Below are positions 8,961 through 16,437 of a stretch of DNA of 64,000 nt, piece by piece. The translations under genes were made by a program, and so were the position numbers. Each line of letters starts with the position of its first letter. Position 1 is the stretch's first letter. The stretch spans positions 620,001 through 684,000 of the forward strand of contig NZ_CABPSH010000001.1 of assembly GCF_902459725.1 (NCBI RefSeq). The letters are read 5' to 3'. The DNA is from Pandoraea eparura (GTDB lineage: Bacteria; Pseudomonadota; Gammaproteobacteria; Burkholderiales; Burkholderiaceae). A model generated the notes under the pieces. That model was given only the letters and a program-made list of their open reading frames with translations, made no database searches and was not told the origin of the DNA.

Positions 8961-10442
8961 ATGTCTCTGACTCTTACCCGTACCGACCTGCTCAAGGAGC
9001 AGAACTTCATCGATGGCCAATGGCGTGACTGCATCAATGGATTCAAGCATGAGGTTGCCGACCCGGCGACGGGCGCCACATTTGCCAGCGTGTCCGACAG
9101 CAGTGCGGTGGATGCGCAGATGGCGGCCACCGCTGCGCAGACCGCCTTCGACGGCTGGCGCGCGCTTCCTGCACGCGAACGGGCTCGCTTCCTCAAGCGC
9201 TGGCATGCACTGATCGTGGAAAATAGCGAAGACCTCGCCAAGATCATCTCGCGCGAGCAGGGCAAGCCGCTCGCCGAAGCGCGCGGCGAGGTCGCCTATG
9301 GCGCGTCGTATGTGGAATGGTTTTCCGAAGAGGCGGTACGGAGCTACGGAGACATCATTCCGGAACAAGTGGGCGGAAAGAAGCTGATGGTGACGAAGGA
9401 GCCGGTCGGCGTTGTCGCTGCGATCACTCCGTGGAACTTTCCGCTGGCGATGATCGCCCGAAAGATCGCTCCGGCGCTCGCCGCCGGTTGCACGGTGGTC
9501 GCCAAGCCGGCAGAAGACACGCCGCTGACGGCACTGGCGCTGGTGCGGCTGGCGGAAGAGGCCGGCATTCCTCCCGGCGTGCTCAACATCGTGACCTCGT
9601 CTCGCGAGAAAGTGAAGGAAGTCGTCGGCGCCTGGCTGACCGATACCAGGGTGCGCAAGATCACCTTCACCGGTTCGACAGCGGTGGGAAAACACCTCGC
9701 GCGCGAGTCGGCCGACACGTTGAAGCGGCTGTCGCTCGAACTCGGCGGCAATGCCCCTTTCATCGTGTTCGAGGATGCCGAACTGGATGCCGCAGTCAAC
9801 GGCCTGATGGCAGCGAAGTTCCGCAACGGCGGACAAACCTGCGTCAGCCCGAACCGCGTGTATGTGCACGATGCCGTCTACGCGCAATTCGCCGAGAAGC
9901 TGGTCGCCCGGGTCGAAGCGTTGCGCGTCGGCCCGGCCACTCGGGATGACTCCCTGATCGGCCCGATGATCAACGCCCGCGCGGTGGACAAAATCGAGAG
10001 CCACGTGCAGGACGCGCTGGCCCGCGGCGGCAAGCTGCTAACCGGCGGCAAGCGCGTGAAGAACGACGTAGCCGACGGCCCCAATTATTTCGCGCCGACG
10101 GTGATCATCGAAGCGAACCACGACATGGCGCTGGCTTCGGAAGAGACCTTCGGCCCGGTTGTTCCGCTGTTTCGCTTTTCCGATGAAAACGAAGTCGTCC
10201 GCCTGGCCAACAATACGCCTTACGGCCTGGCCGCCTACTTCTATTCGCGCGACATTGCCCGCGTGTCGCGTGTGGCCGGGCGGCTCCAGGCCGGCATCGT
10301 CGGCATCAACGAAGGCGCGTTGGCCTCCGAAGCGGCGCCCTTCGGCGGGGTCAAGGAATCGGGCTACGGCCGCGAAGGATCGCGCTATGGTCTCGATGAC
10401 TACATGCAAACCAAATACCACTGCCAGGGCGGCTTCGCGTAA
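8961..10442 (+). CDS. gabD: NAD(P)-dependent succinate-semialdehyde dehydrogenase-type aldehyde dehydrogenase
   Basis: The 493-residue length and motifs fit the GabD group: general base Glu260 in LELGGNAPF, catalytic Cys294 in RNGGQTCVSPNR, cofactor loop ITFTGSTAVGKHLA and the C-terminal PFGGVKESGYGREGS. GabD oxidises succinate semialdehyde to succinate in the cytoplasm; related enzymes such as DoeC act on aspartate semialdehyde. AAGGACTC lies before the ATG. It probably takes the aldehyde formed by the transaminase at 6697. Copy B of the repeated element lies upstream and a clear terminator follows. The family is certain; the exact aldehyde is not. Confidence 0.88.
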   Translation: MSLTLTRTDLLKEQNFIDGQWRDCINGFKHEVADPATGATFASVSDSSAVDAQMAATAAQTAFDGWRALPARERARFLKRWHALIVENSEDLAKIISREQGKPLAEARGEVAYGASYVEWFSEEAVRSYGDIIPEQVGGKKLMVTKEPVGVVAAITPWNFPLAMIARKIAPALAAGCTVVAKPAEDTPLTALALVRLAEEAGIPPGVLNIVTSSREKVKEVVGAWLTDTRVRKITFTGSTAVGKHLARESADTLKRLSLELGGNAPFIVFEDAELDAAVNGLMAAKFRNGGQTCVSPNRVYVHDAVYAQFAEKLVARVEALRVGPATRDDSLIGPMINARAVDKIESHVQDALARGGKLLTGGKRVKNDVADGPNYFAPTVIIEANHDMALASEETFGPVVPLFRFSDENEVVRLANNTPYGLAAYFYSRDIARVSRVAGRLQAGIVGINEGALASEAAPFGGVKESGYGREGSRYGLDDYMQTKYHCQGGFA

Positions 10443-10493
10443 GCCCGCAAGCGCTTCACTTGCGGGGAGTCGCCTCCCTCCCCATCCTCTTTG

Positions 10494-10528
10494 CGCCTGC
10501 ATCCCTTCGAGGATCAGGCGTTTTTTTT
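10494..10528 (+). terminator. Rho-independent terminator of the dehydrogenase gene
   Basis: CGCCTG (10494-10499) pairs with CAGGCG (10515-10520), with ATCC/GGAT extending the stem past a bulged C, followed by eight T (10521-10528). It lies about 50 bases after the stop at 10442. Confidence 0.9.
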
Positions 10529-10559
10529 CGACAATGCGCTAGCAATACGGTAGGCAAAA

Positions 10560-10592
10560 CAAAACGCCCTTCCATGACGGAGGGGCGTTTTG
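10560..10592. terminator. Bidirectional terminator
   Basis: CAAAACGCCCTTCC pairs with GGAGGGGCGTTTTG around the loop ATGAC, with one G-T pair. It ends transcripts from both sides, in particular the leftward ones through 10883 and 10650. Confidence 0.8.
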
Positions 10593-10649
10593 CGATCGAC
10601 GGATCTGGCAACCGGGATAACTGGCTTGAACCTCGGCCCAGCCGGGGGA

Positions 10650-10886
10650 TCATTCCGGCAAGTGCGGCAGTACAAACGACAGCATTGCCAGGTATTCGTC
10701 GCGGTTCGTCTGCGCAGGAATTGAAGGCGGCGTGTCGAGCGTTGCAGTAACGACATTGAGGCCCTGGTTGCGTACCTTGATCGTGGTAGTACCATCGGCG
10801 CCGGTCTTTACCGGCTGGGAATCGGGGTCGGTGACGTAATCGGGTTGCACTCCGGCGCCCTGCACGGGCTTGCATCGGCTCGTCAC
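10650..10886 (-). pseudogene. C-terminal fragment of a DUF4198-like protein
   Basis: The leftward frame encodes PVKTGADGTTTIKVRNQGL, NVVTATLDTPP and LAMLSFVLPHLPE, which resembles the end of DUF4198 proteins, secreted proteins often found near metal or TonB systems. Only about 65 residues are present; there is no signal peptide and no N-terminal domain. It directly follows, and overlaps by four bases, the stop of the Lrp gene at 10883. It looks like a leftover joined at a rearrangement point. Confidence 0.5.
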
Positions 10887-11386
10887 TCCCAGCTTGGCTT
10901 TCCGGTGATGAGAACGTTCAGCGGATATTCGCGCTGGGCAAGCGGCTGGCTCAATACGATCCGACTGGCAAATTTCTCGATCCCGATATCCTCATCCAGC
11001 AACCGCTCCATGAGCGCCTGAAAATAGGCAACGCTCGGCGCCACGATTTTCAGAAGGTAATCGTAACCGCCACTGACGTTGTAGCATTCGACGATCTCGC
11101 GGTACTTGCCAGTCCCTGCCTCGAATTGACGGAAGTCGCGCACCCGGTGGCTGCCGAGCGTCACCTCGGAAAACACGATGACGTGGCTGCCCAGCTTCTC
11201 CAGTGCAACATCCGCACCGTAGCCCCGGATAATGCCGACTTCCTGAAGCCGTTTCGTACGCTGGAGACATGGACTCTCACTGAGGCCAACGGCCGCGGCC
11301 AGTTCGACATTCGAACAGCGTCCCTCGCGCTGAAGATGCGCGAGAATCTTGATATCGAACGGGTCCAGGGATGGTGAAGATCGCAT
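10883..11386 (-). CDS. Lrp/AsnC-family regulator (third copy, divergent sequence)
   Basis: A 167-residue protein with the helix-turn-helix SLDPFDIKILAHLQREG and CSNVELAAAVGLSESPCLQR, then the RAM domain (REIVECYNVSGGYDYLLKIV). It is clearly related to, but distinct from, the twins at 8177 and 38222. It lies downstream of, and in the same direction as, the HAD/kinase/phospholyase operon (14737 to 11579), separated by about 190 bases, so it probably controls that operon. Its C-terminus (ITGKPSWE) runs into the DUF4198 fragment. Confidence 0.92.
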   Translation of the reverse strand: MRSSPSLDPFDIKILAHLQREGRCSNVELAAAVGLSESPCLQRTKRLQEVGIIRGYGADVALEKLGSHVIVFSEVTLGSHRVRDFRQFEAGTGKYREIVECYNVSGGYDYLLKIVAPSVAYFQALMERLLDEDIGIEKFASRIVLSQPLAQREYPLNVLITGKPSWE

Positions 11387-11578
11387 GAGTCGATACCATC
11401 ATTGGTGGCAGTTCCGGTTAGGCGCCACACAGGAATAAGATGTGCAATTTGGCGGACGTAGCCGGATGCGATGCAAGGCGTGCGATGCGCGGCAGTGCCA
11501 GCACTGCAAGCGGTGCACAACGCAGCAGCGTGCTGGCTATGTCCGGCAAAATTGTGCGCCCAATTCCCGCCCGGTGCC

Positions 11579-12958
11579 TTAGCCCGGTTTTGTCGATTGC
11601 GCTGCGGTTATTAGCGCTTCGTCGAGTGTTTCGATCACCATGCCGGCTTGCTCCGCTGACAGCACCAGCGGCGGTCGAATCTTGAGCACATTGTGCCCCA
11701 TCGCGCAGGCGCTCAGCAAGACGCCCTTGTCGCGCATGCGATTGACTACCCGGGTGGTGAGCTCACGGTCAGGCGTTCGGGCTGCGCGGTCCGAGACGAG
11801 TTCGACGCCGACGAACATGCCCACGCCGCGCACGTCGCCAATCGCTTCGTGCCGGCTGGCAAGATCGGCAATACCGTCGCGCAAGATCTTGCCGACCCGG
11901 GCGGCATGCTGCACCAGACCTTCTTTCTCGATCGTATCCAACACCGCCAGCGCTGCCGCGCACGATACGGTATTGCCGGCGAACGTGTTGAAGTATCGCG
12001 AGTTCTTGCCGAACTCCGCCAGCGCGTCGGCGGTGGCCAGCAATCCCGCGACAGGCTGCCCATTGCCCATCGGCTTGCCCAGGGTGACGATATCGGGGAT
12101 GACGCCGTGACGCTGAAAACCCCACATATGCTCGCCGGTCCGGCCAAAGCCGGGCTGGACCTCGTCGGCGATGAAAAGGCCGCCGGCCCGCTTGATCGCC
12201 TCGACCGCGCCTTTCAGAAAGCCTGCGGGCTCGGGCAGGATGCCGTCGCTGGTGAAAACCGAATCGACAATCAGTGCTGCCGGCTTGATGCCGTGACGCT
12301 TCAGATCGGCGATCGCCGCCTCGACATCGCGCGTGAAACGTTCGGACAGGTCGGCACCCTCGGCATGATAGAGGCGCGGCGCCGGGACCACGCGAACGTG
12401 CGCACCGAGATCGACTGTCGCGCCCAACGATGGCGAAAATTGCGACACGGCGTCGGTGAAGCCGTGATAGGCGGTGTCGGTCACGATCACGCCCGTGCCG
12501 CCGGTGCGGACCTTGGCCACGCGATAGGCAAGGTCGTTTGCCTCGCTGCCGGTACAGGTCAACATGAGATGCGCAAGCTCGGTCTCGGGCACGGTCGCGA
12601 GCAGACGTTCGGCCAGCTCAAGAATCGTGTCGTGCAGATAGCGGGTGTTGGTCGCGAGAATCCGCGCTTGTTTGCATATCGCCTCGGTCACCGCGGGGTG
12701 GCAATGCCCGAGAGACGCGACGTTGTTGTAGATATCGAGGTAACGACGGCCTTCCGGATCGATCAGCCACACCCCCTCGCCGCGCACGATGTGCAGCGGA
12801 TGCTCGTACATCAGCCGGTAGGCCGGGCCGAGCAAGGCGTCGCGCCGCGCGATCATCGCCGCGGTGGCTGCTCCCACATTGGCGCGTCCGGGAATGTAGG
12901 CGTTGACCATGTTGAGATCGGTGGTGCCTGTCATTGGATTTTCCATTGGCATTTCCAT
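11579..12958 (-). CDS. Class III aminotransferase-fold enzyme of the AGXT2L type (probable amino-phosphate phospholyase)
   Basis: A PLP enzyme of about 459 residues. YLDIYNNVASLGHCHPAV, ATNTRYLHDTILELAERL and CTGSEANDLAYRVA follow the pattern of human AGXT2L1/AGXT2L2, which are not transaminases but phospholyases acting on phosphoethanolamine or 5-phosphohydroxylysine and releasing ammonia, phosphate and an aldehyde. The PLP lysine is in VTLGKPMGNG. A hydroxylysine-kinase-like gene immediately upstream makes this role more likely than plain transamination. The ATG at 12958, five bases after the kinase stop and just behind AAGGATAAGG, is preferred to the in-frame GTG at 12982. Confidence 0.8.
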   Translation of the reverse strand: MEMPMENPMTGTTDLNMVNAYIPGRANVGAATAAMIARRDALLGPAYRLMYEHPLHIVRGEGVWLIDPEGRRYLDIYNNVASLGHCHPAVTEAICKQARILATNTRYLHDTILELAERLLATVPETELAHLMLTCTGSEANDLAYRVAKVRTGGTGVIVTDTAYHGFTDAVSQFSPSLGATVDLGAHVRVVPAPRLYHAEGADLSERFTRDVEAAIADLKRHGIKPAALIVDSVFTSDGILPEPAGFLKGAVEAIKRAGGLFIADEVQPGFGRTGEHMWGFQRHGVIPDIVTLGKPMGNGQPVAGLLATADALAEFGKNSRYFNTFAGNTVSCAAALAVLDTIEKEGLVQHAARVGKILRDGIADLASRHEAIGDVRGVGMFVGVELVSDRAARTPDRELTTRVVNRMRDKGVLLSACAMGHNVLKIRPPLVLSAEQAGMVIETLDEALITAAQSTKPG

Positions 12959-12962
12959 TTCC

Positions 12963-14033
12963 TTATCCTTGTTGTACTTCACGGACTTCAGTCAGTAATC
13001 GGTCGCGCATCTCGTCGCGGGAAAGATCGGCCATCTGGGACAGCGCCTCCCAGGCGGCGGGGTTGTGGCGCATGATGTAGGCGCGGTTTTCGGGGTAGCG
13101 CTTGGCGCGCCATTCCGAGATTAGTGCGGTGATGAGGTGGCGTGTCGCCATGAGATCGGCAACGATCTCCTGCTCGACGTCGGTCAGCGGCAGCGTCGCG
13201 TGATAGGCTCCGACGAACTGCGCCGGCCCCTCGAACGGATCGGCGTTGCCGGTCATGTGAAAGGCCGCCGCGGTAGCGACCTCCCCGACCAGCGGCGCAT
13301 GCAGCATGTCGCCGAAATCGATGATCCCCAAGATGCGTTCATGATCGTCGGGCGCTACCAGCACGTTGTAGAGGTGGTAGTCGTTGTGGATCACCTGCGC
13401 CCTCACCGAGGCCAGGCGCGGCAGGACATGATCGATGAAGCGCGCCATGAACGACTCGGCGAGTGTGCGACGCCGGGCGTCATCAACGGCATCGAACTTG
13501 GCCGTCAGGCGGTGTGCCGCGGAGACATTCCAGAGCAGATCGTGCATCGCCGAAGGATGCGAGAAATCGCGCAACGCGAGATTGACTTTGGCGAGCAGTG
13601 CTCCCATTGCCCGACGCTGCCCGGCGGTCCGGGGAGTCTCCTTGATCTGGATACCGTCGAGATAAGACAGCATCCGCACGGTAGTCTGAACGCCGGCAGC
13701 CAATGCCACGGTGTCGCGCGACCGTCCGCCGAGCGTCCGTACCACACGCGGCACCGGCAGGTCGGGCGACAAGCGGGCGATGTGATCGAGCGCAGCGATC
13801 TGGAAATCGACGACCGAAACCGGCTCCGATGGATTGCTGATCTTGACCACGTAACGCGTGCCGTCCGCGGCTTCGATGCAGCAATTCTGGTCGCGCTCAC
13901 CCGCCAGCGGCTTAACACGACCATGGATACCGTAGAGACGGCTGACCAGTCCCTCCACCTCGTCCGGGGCAAGACTGGGCGCCGGCGTACTCATACTCAA
14001 CGCCGCCGCCGCGGTTGGACGATGATCCGGCAT
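12963..14033 (-). CDS. APH-fold small-molecule kinase, hydroxylysine-kinase-like
   Basis: The 356-residue protein belongs to the APH phosphotransferase superfamily: VIHNDYHLYNVLV is the catalytic Brenner-type motif and GIIDFGDM the metal-binding DFG-like motif. VRMLSYLDGIQIKE and the region around MHDLLWNVSAAHRL follow the AGPHD1 (hydroxylysine kinase) pattern. The reaction is ATP-dependent phosphorylation of a hydroxyl or amino-alcohol. The ATG at 14033 overlaps the TAA of the upstream HAD gene (TAATG), so translation is probably coupled; an ATG at 13997 is an alternative. With the phospholyase downstream it forms a phosphorylate-then-eliminate pair. Confidence 0.8.
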   Translation of the reverse strand: MPDHRPTAAAALSMSTPAPSLAPDEVEGLVSRLYGIHGRVKPLAGERDQNCCIEAADGTRYVVKISNPSEPVSVVDFQIAALDHIARLSPDLPVPRVVRTLGGRSRDTVALAAGVQTTVRMLSYLDGIQIKETPRTAGQRRAMGALLAKVNLALRDFSHPSAMHDLLWNVSAAHRLTAKFDAVDDARRRTLAESFMARFIDHVLPRLASVRAQVIHNDYHLYNVLVAPDDHERILGIIDFGDMLHAPLVGEVATAAAFHMTGNADPFEGPAQFVGAYHATLPLTDVEQEIVADLMATRHLITALISEWRAKRYPENRAYIMRHNPAAWEALSQMADLSRDEMRDRLLTEVREVQQG

Positions 14034-14737
14034 TATGCGACTCGTTCCGCCACGGTGGTCTGGGGCGGGCATTCGAGCCCAAGCAAACCAGGAAGTTGGC
14101 GCACATCGGTCAATCTGTTGACACCGTAACCGTCGCATGCGGGCTCATGACCGCGATCGATGAATGCTTTGGCCATGAATCCCAGGTCCGACGCCGTCAT
14201 CAGATCGTAACGGAAGCTCGACGAGACGTGCATCATCTGGTCCGGTCCGCAGCCGAGTTGATCGAACATGTATTCGAACATCTGTGCCCGCGGCTTGTAG
14301 GCGCCTGCTTCCTCGGCGGTGTACACCGCGTGGAAAGGTGCCTTGAGGTGGGCGACGCTATGCGGTATCAGATCCACCATCGAGTTCGACAGGATCACCA
14401 GCGGGATGTGCGGAGCAATTGCCTGCAGCGTCTCGACAACGTTCGGATGGGGCTGCCAGGTCGGGACGGCGGCGTACAACGCGACGGCATCGGTTGAACG
14501 ATATTCAACACCATGCAACTTGCACGCGCGTCGAATGGAATTTTCAACGACGTCAAAGAACGGCTTCCACTCACCCAATACTTCGTCGAGGCGGTAATAG
14601 CGGAAGCTGTCCAGAAAACCCGGCATCCGATCGGCCGGAACACGGCCGTCGAAAATTTTCTTTGCGGTCGGCCCCATTTCGAAGTTGATGAGCGTTCCGT
14701 AGCAATCGAAGCTGATGAATTTCGGTTTGTACGCCAT
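14033..14737 (-). CDS. Haloacid dehalogenase-like hydrolase, type II
   Basis: The 234-residue protein has the HAD motifs of the 2-haloacid dehalogenase branch: motif I FISFDCYGTLINFEM with the nucleophile Asp, motif II VILSNSM, the lysine in GAYKPRAQMF, and motif IV HVSSSFRYDLMTASDLGF. The ATG at 14737 follows GGGAGATC; upstream in-frame ATGs up to 14842 lack such a site. It is the first gene of the operon with the kinase and phospholyase. A close relative lies at 28946. Whether it truly removes halogen or acts on a phosphate ester is not clear; the context favours an amine pathway. Confidence 0.85.
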   Translation of the reverse strand: MAYKPKFISFDCYGTLINFEMGPTAKKIFDGRVPADRMPGFLDSFRYYRLDEVLGEWKPFFDVVENSIRRACKLHGVEYRSTDAVALYAAVPTWQPHPNVVETLQAIAPHIPLVILSNSMVDLIPHSVAHLKAPFHAVYTAEEAGAYKPRAQMFEYMFDQLGCGPDQMMHVSSSFRYDLMTASDLGFMAKAFIDRGHEPACDGYGVNRLTDVRQLPGLLGLECPPQTTVAERVA

Positions 14738-14763
14738 TTGATTGATCTCCCACGAGTTGACGA

Positions 14764-14794
14764 CAGGTTGACAAAAGCTTGATGTCAGGTTGAC
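14764..14794. promoter_or_regulatory. Direct repeats upstream of the HAD operon
   Basis: AGGTTGAC occurs at 14765-14772 and again at 14787-14794, 22 bases apart (two helical turns), with a related GAGTTGACG just before. They lie 28 to 57 bases upstream of the start at 14737 and may bind the operon regulator. Confidence 0.35.
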
Positions 14795-15240
14795 GCATAC
14801 AAGTTTATGAAGATCGTGGCTACGGAGATGCTTTATTGCCACAACGCCCGAGCAGATTCCTTTTCGATTTGGGACAAGGGTGAGATTTTCTGCGGCTGCC
14901 GTTGTTGGAGCGCTGTGGGATGGGAACTGAAGCCCTACGGATCGGAAATCGGCTTGGGTCCACGCTCATGGAAGAGCTGCAGGATGGGCAACCTTGGCAA
15001 GGTCGCTTTCGGGCCGAATTGGCGTAGCGCCTTGGGGATGTCCATTGGTGCGTTCATGAAAATCCCGTCTATGTTTCAGAATCCACGACATTCGCACCGT
15101 CCAGACAGTCAGCTCGCGTGGATCTCCGATATCGGTCCAGATGCGCATAGGTATGCCGGAAATGTTGCGTGCGAGCAGTCGCGCCCATTCTGGAATGTGG
15201 AGCGGATCGGCTTAGGAAAGGAAGATCATGCGAGACAAGA
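14795..15240. other. Region without an intact gene, containing a reductase remnant
   Basis: Apart from the 2-hydroxyacid dehydrogenase fragment (15070-15229) no gene is recognised between the HAD operon and the threonine-dehydratase gene. The promoter of the HAD operon should lie near its left end. Confidence 0.4.
15070..15229 (-). pseudogene. N-terminal remnant of a 2-hydroxyacid dehydrogenase
   Basis: Read leftward from the ATG at 15229 the frame gives MIFLS, a TAA stop as codon 6 (15214-15212), then ADPLHIPEWARLLARN and MRIWTDIGDPREL. This lines up with the start of the intact reductase at 18394 ([30 protein letters not shown]). Only about 50 codons remain and the Rossmann and catalytic parts are gone. 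It shows that a second, related operon once ended or began here. Confidence 0.75.
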
Positions 15241-15381
15241 CACCACTCCGTAGAGTGGTGATGACATGAATCAGGGAAGGTGGCGCGGCCCGGGGAAGCG
15301 ATCGAGCGGCACAAGCAATGTGGCTACGTTTGGCTGGCACTGCATCCCTTCTCGACAAGGCCCCCTTCCCTGGTTCATCAC
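15241..15381. repeat. Imperfect inverted repeats of unknown origin
   Basis: GTGATG...AATCAGGGAAGG (15258-15280) faces CCTTCCCTGGTTCATCAC (15364-15381), about 85 bases apart. A separate small hairpin, CACCACT/AGTGGTG, occupies 15241-15260. Such paired ends may be the edges of a small non-autonomous element, but no target duplication was found. Confidence 0.35.
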
Positions 15382-15400
15382 AGCCGCTTGGTATGAAGCG

Positions 15401-15424
15401 CCCGCAGGTGTTTGTGCCTGCGGG
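15401..15424. terminator. Hairpin downstream of the long leftward operon
   Basis: CCCGCAGG (15401-15408), loop TGTTTGTG, CCTGCGGG (15417-15424): a perfect eight-pair stem about 30 bases after the threonine-dehydratase stop. No T-run follows on the leftward strand, so termination is possible but not certain. Confidence 0.45.
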
Positions 15425-15454
15425 TACAAACGCTGGACTGAAGGGCAAGGAGGT

Positions 15455-16426
15455 CTAATCGGCCAGCTTGTATATCTCGGCAAGGTCGGATAGATTCCAG
15501 TTCCCGCCAGACAAAACCGCGCACACTTTTTCATCCGGCTTGACTTTGATGGAACCGGCCAACAAAGCACCGATGCCAATTGAGGCGGCCGGTTCGGCGA
15601 TCAATTTCGCGTCTTTGGCAAGCGCACGCATGCCCGCGATGATATGTTCGTCTTCAACGAGAACAATCTCATCCACATACTTTTCAATAATGGGATACGG
15701 GTTTTGGCCCGGAACGCTGATTCGCAACCCATCCGCAATGGTATTTTTCAATGGAAGCGATGTGCGTTCCTTATTGATCCGGCTTTGATAATACTTCGGG
15801 GTCAACGCAGGCTCTGCGCCGATGACCCGCACCGACGGCTTCGTTTCCTTGATGGCGGTGGCGATTCCCGAAATTAGGCCGCCGCCGCCCAGGGGAACGA
15901 TGACGGTGTCCACATCCTCCAGGTCCTCCAGTATCTCGCACCCGATCGTTCCCTGGCCGGCCATGACAAGCGGGTCTTCGAAGCCGTGAACCGCCGCGTA
16001 CTTGTTCTCTTCGGCGATCTCGCACACTCTTTTCCATCGGGCGGCCGTGTCACCGTCGAAAAGAACGACTTCGGCGCCCAGGGCTTTTGTATTCTCGATC
16101 TTCAACTTGGGCGTAGTCACGGGAACGACCAGGATCGCCTTGACGCCCAGCATCCTGGCGGCATAGGCGATCCCCTGGGCATGATTGCCCGAAGAAGTCG
16201 CGATCAGGCCGTTGGCGATCTCTTCTCTCGGGAGTGACAGTGCCTTGTTCAGAGCGCCTCGAATCTTGAAGGCACCGGTAATCTGCAGAGTTTCAGGTTT
16301 GAGATAGAGCTGGCAACCGACGGACTTCTCGATTTTTTCAGCGCGCAATAACGGCGTGCGCCTGATGTGGGGCTTCAGCCGTTCCTGGGCTTCGTGAATG
16401 TCCTGAATGGTAGGGTAGTTGCGCAC
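15455..16426 (-). CDS. Threonine dehydratase-like PLP enzyme (EutB/BhcB type)
   Basis: The 323-residue fold-type II PLP enzyme has the Schiff-base lysine in [12 protein letters not shown], the substrate loop [13 protein letters not shown] and the phosphate-binding glycine loop [10 protein letters not shown]. It lacks the C-terminal ACT regulatory domain of biosynthetic IlvA, as do catabolic TdcB, hydroxyectoine EutB and beta-hydroxyaspartate dehydratase BhcB. Such enzymes eliminate water from hydroxy amino acids. It starts with GTG at 16426 behind AAGGACTTTT, 12 bases after the cyclodeaminase-like gene. That neighbour makes a EutB or BhcB role more likely than plain threonine breakdown. Its bases are visibly AT-richer than the surrounding genes. 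Confidence 0.85.
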   Translation of the reverse strand: MRNYPTIQDIHEAQERLKPHIRRTPLLRAEKIEKSVGCQLYLKPETLQITGAFKIRGALNKALSLPREEIANGLIATSSGNHAQGIAYAARMLGVKAILVVPVTTPKLKIENTKALGAEVVLFDGDTAARWKRVCEIAEENKYAAVHGFEDPLVMAGQGTIGCEILEDLEDVDTVIVPLGGGGLISGIATAIKETKPSVRVIGAEPALTPKYYQSRINKERTSLPLKNTIADGLRISVPGQNPYPIIEKYVDEIVLVEDEHIIAGMRALAKDAKLIAEPAASIGIGALLAGSIKVKPDEKVCAVLSGGNWNLSDLAEIYKLAD

Positions 16427-16437
16427 TTGAAAAGTCC

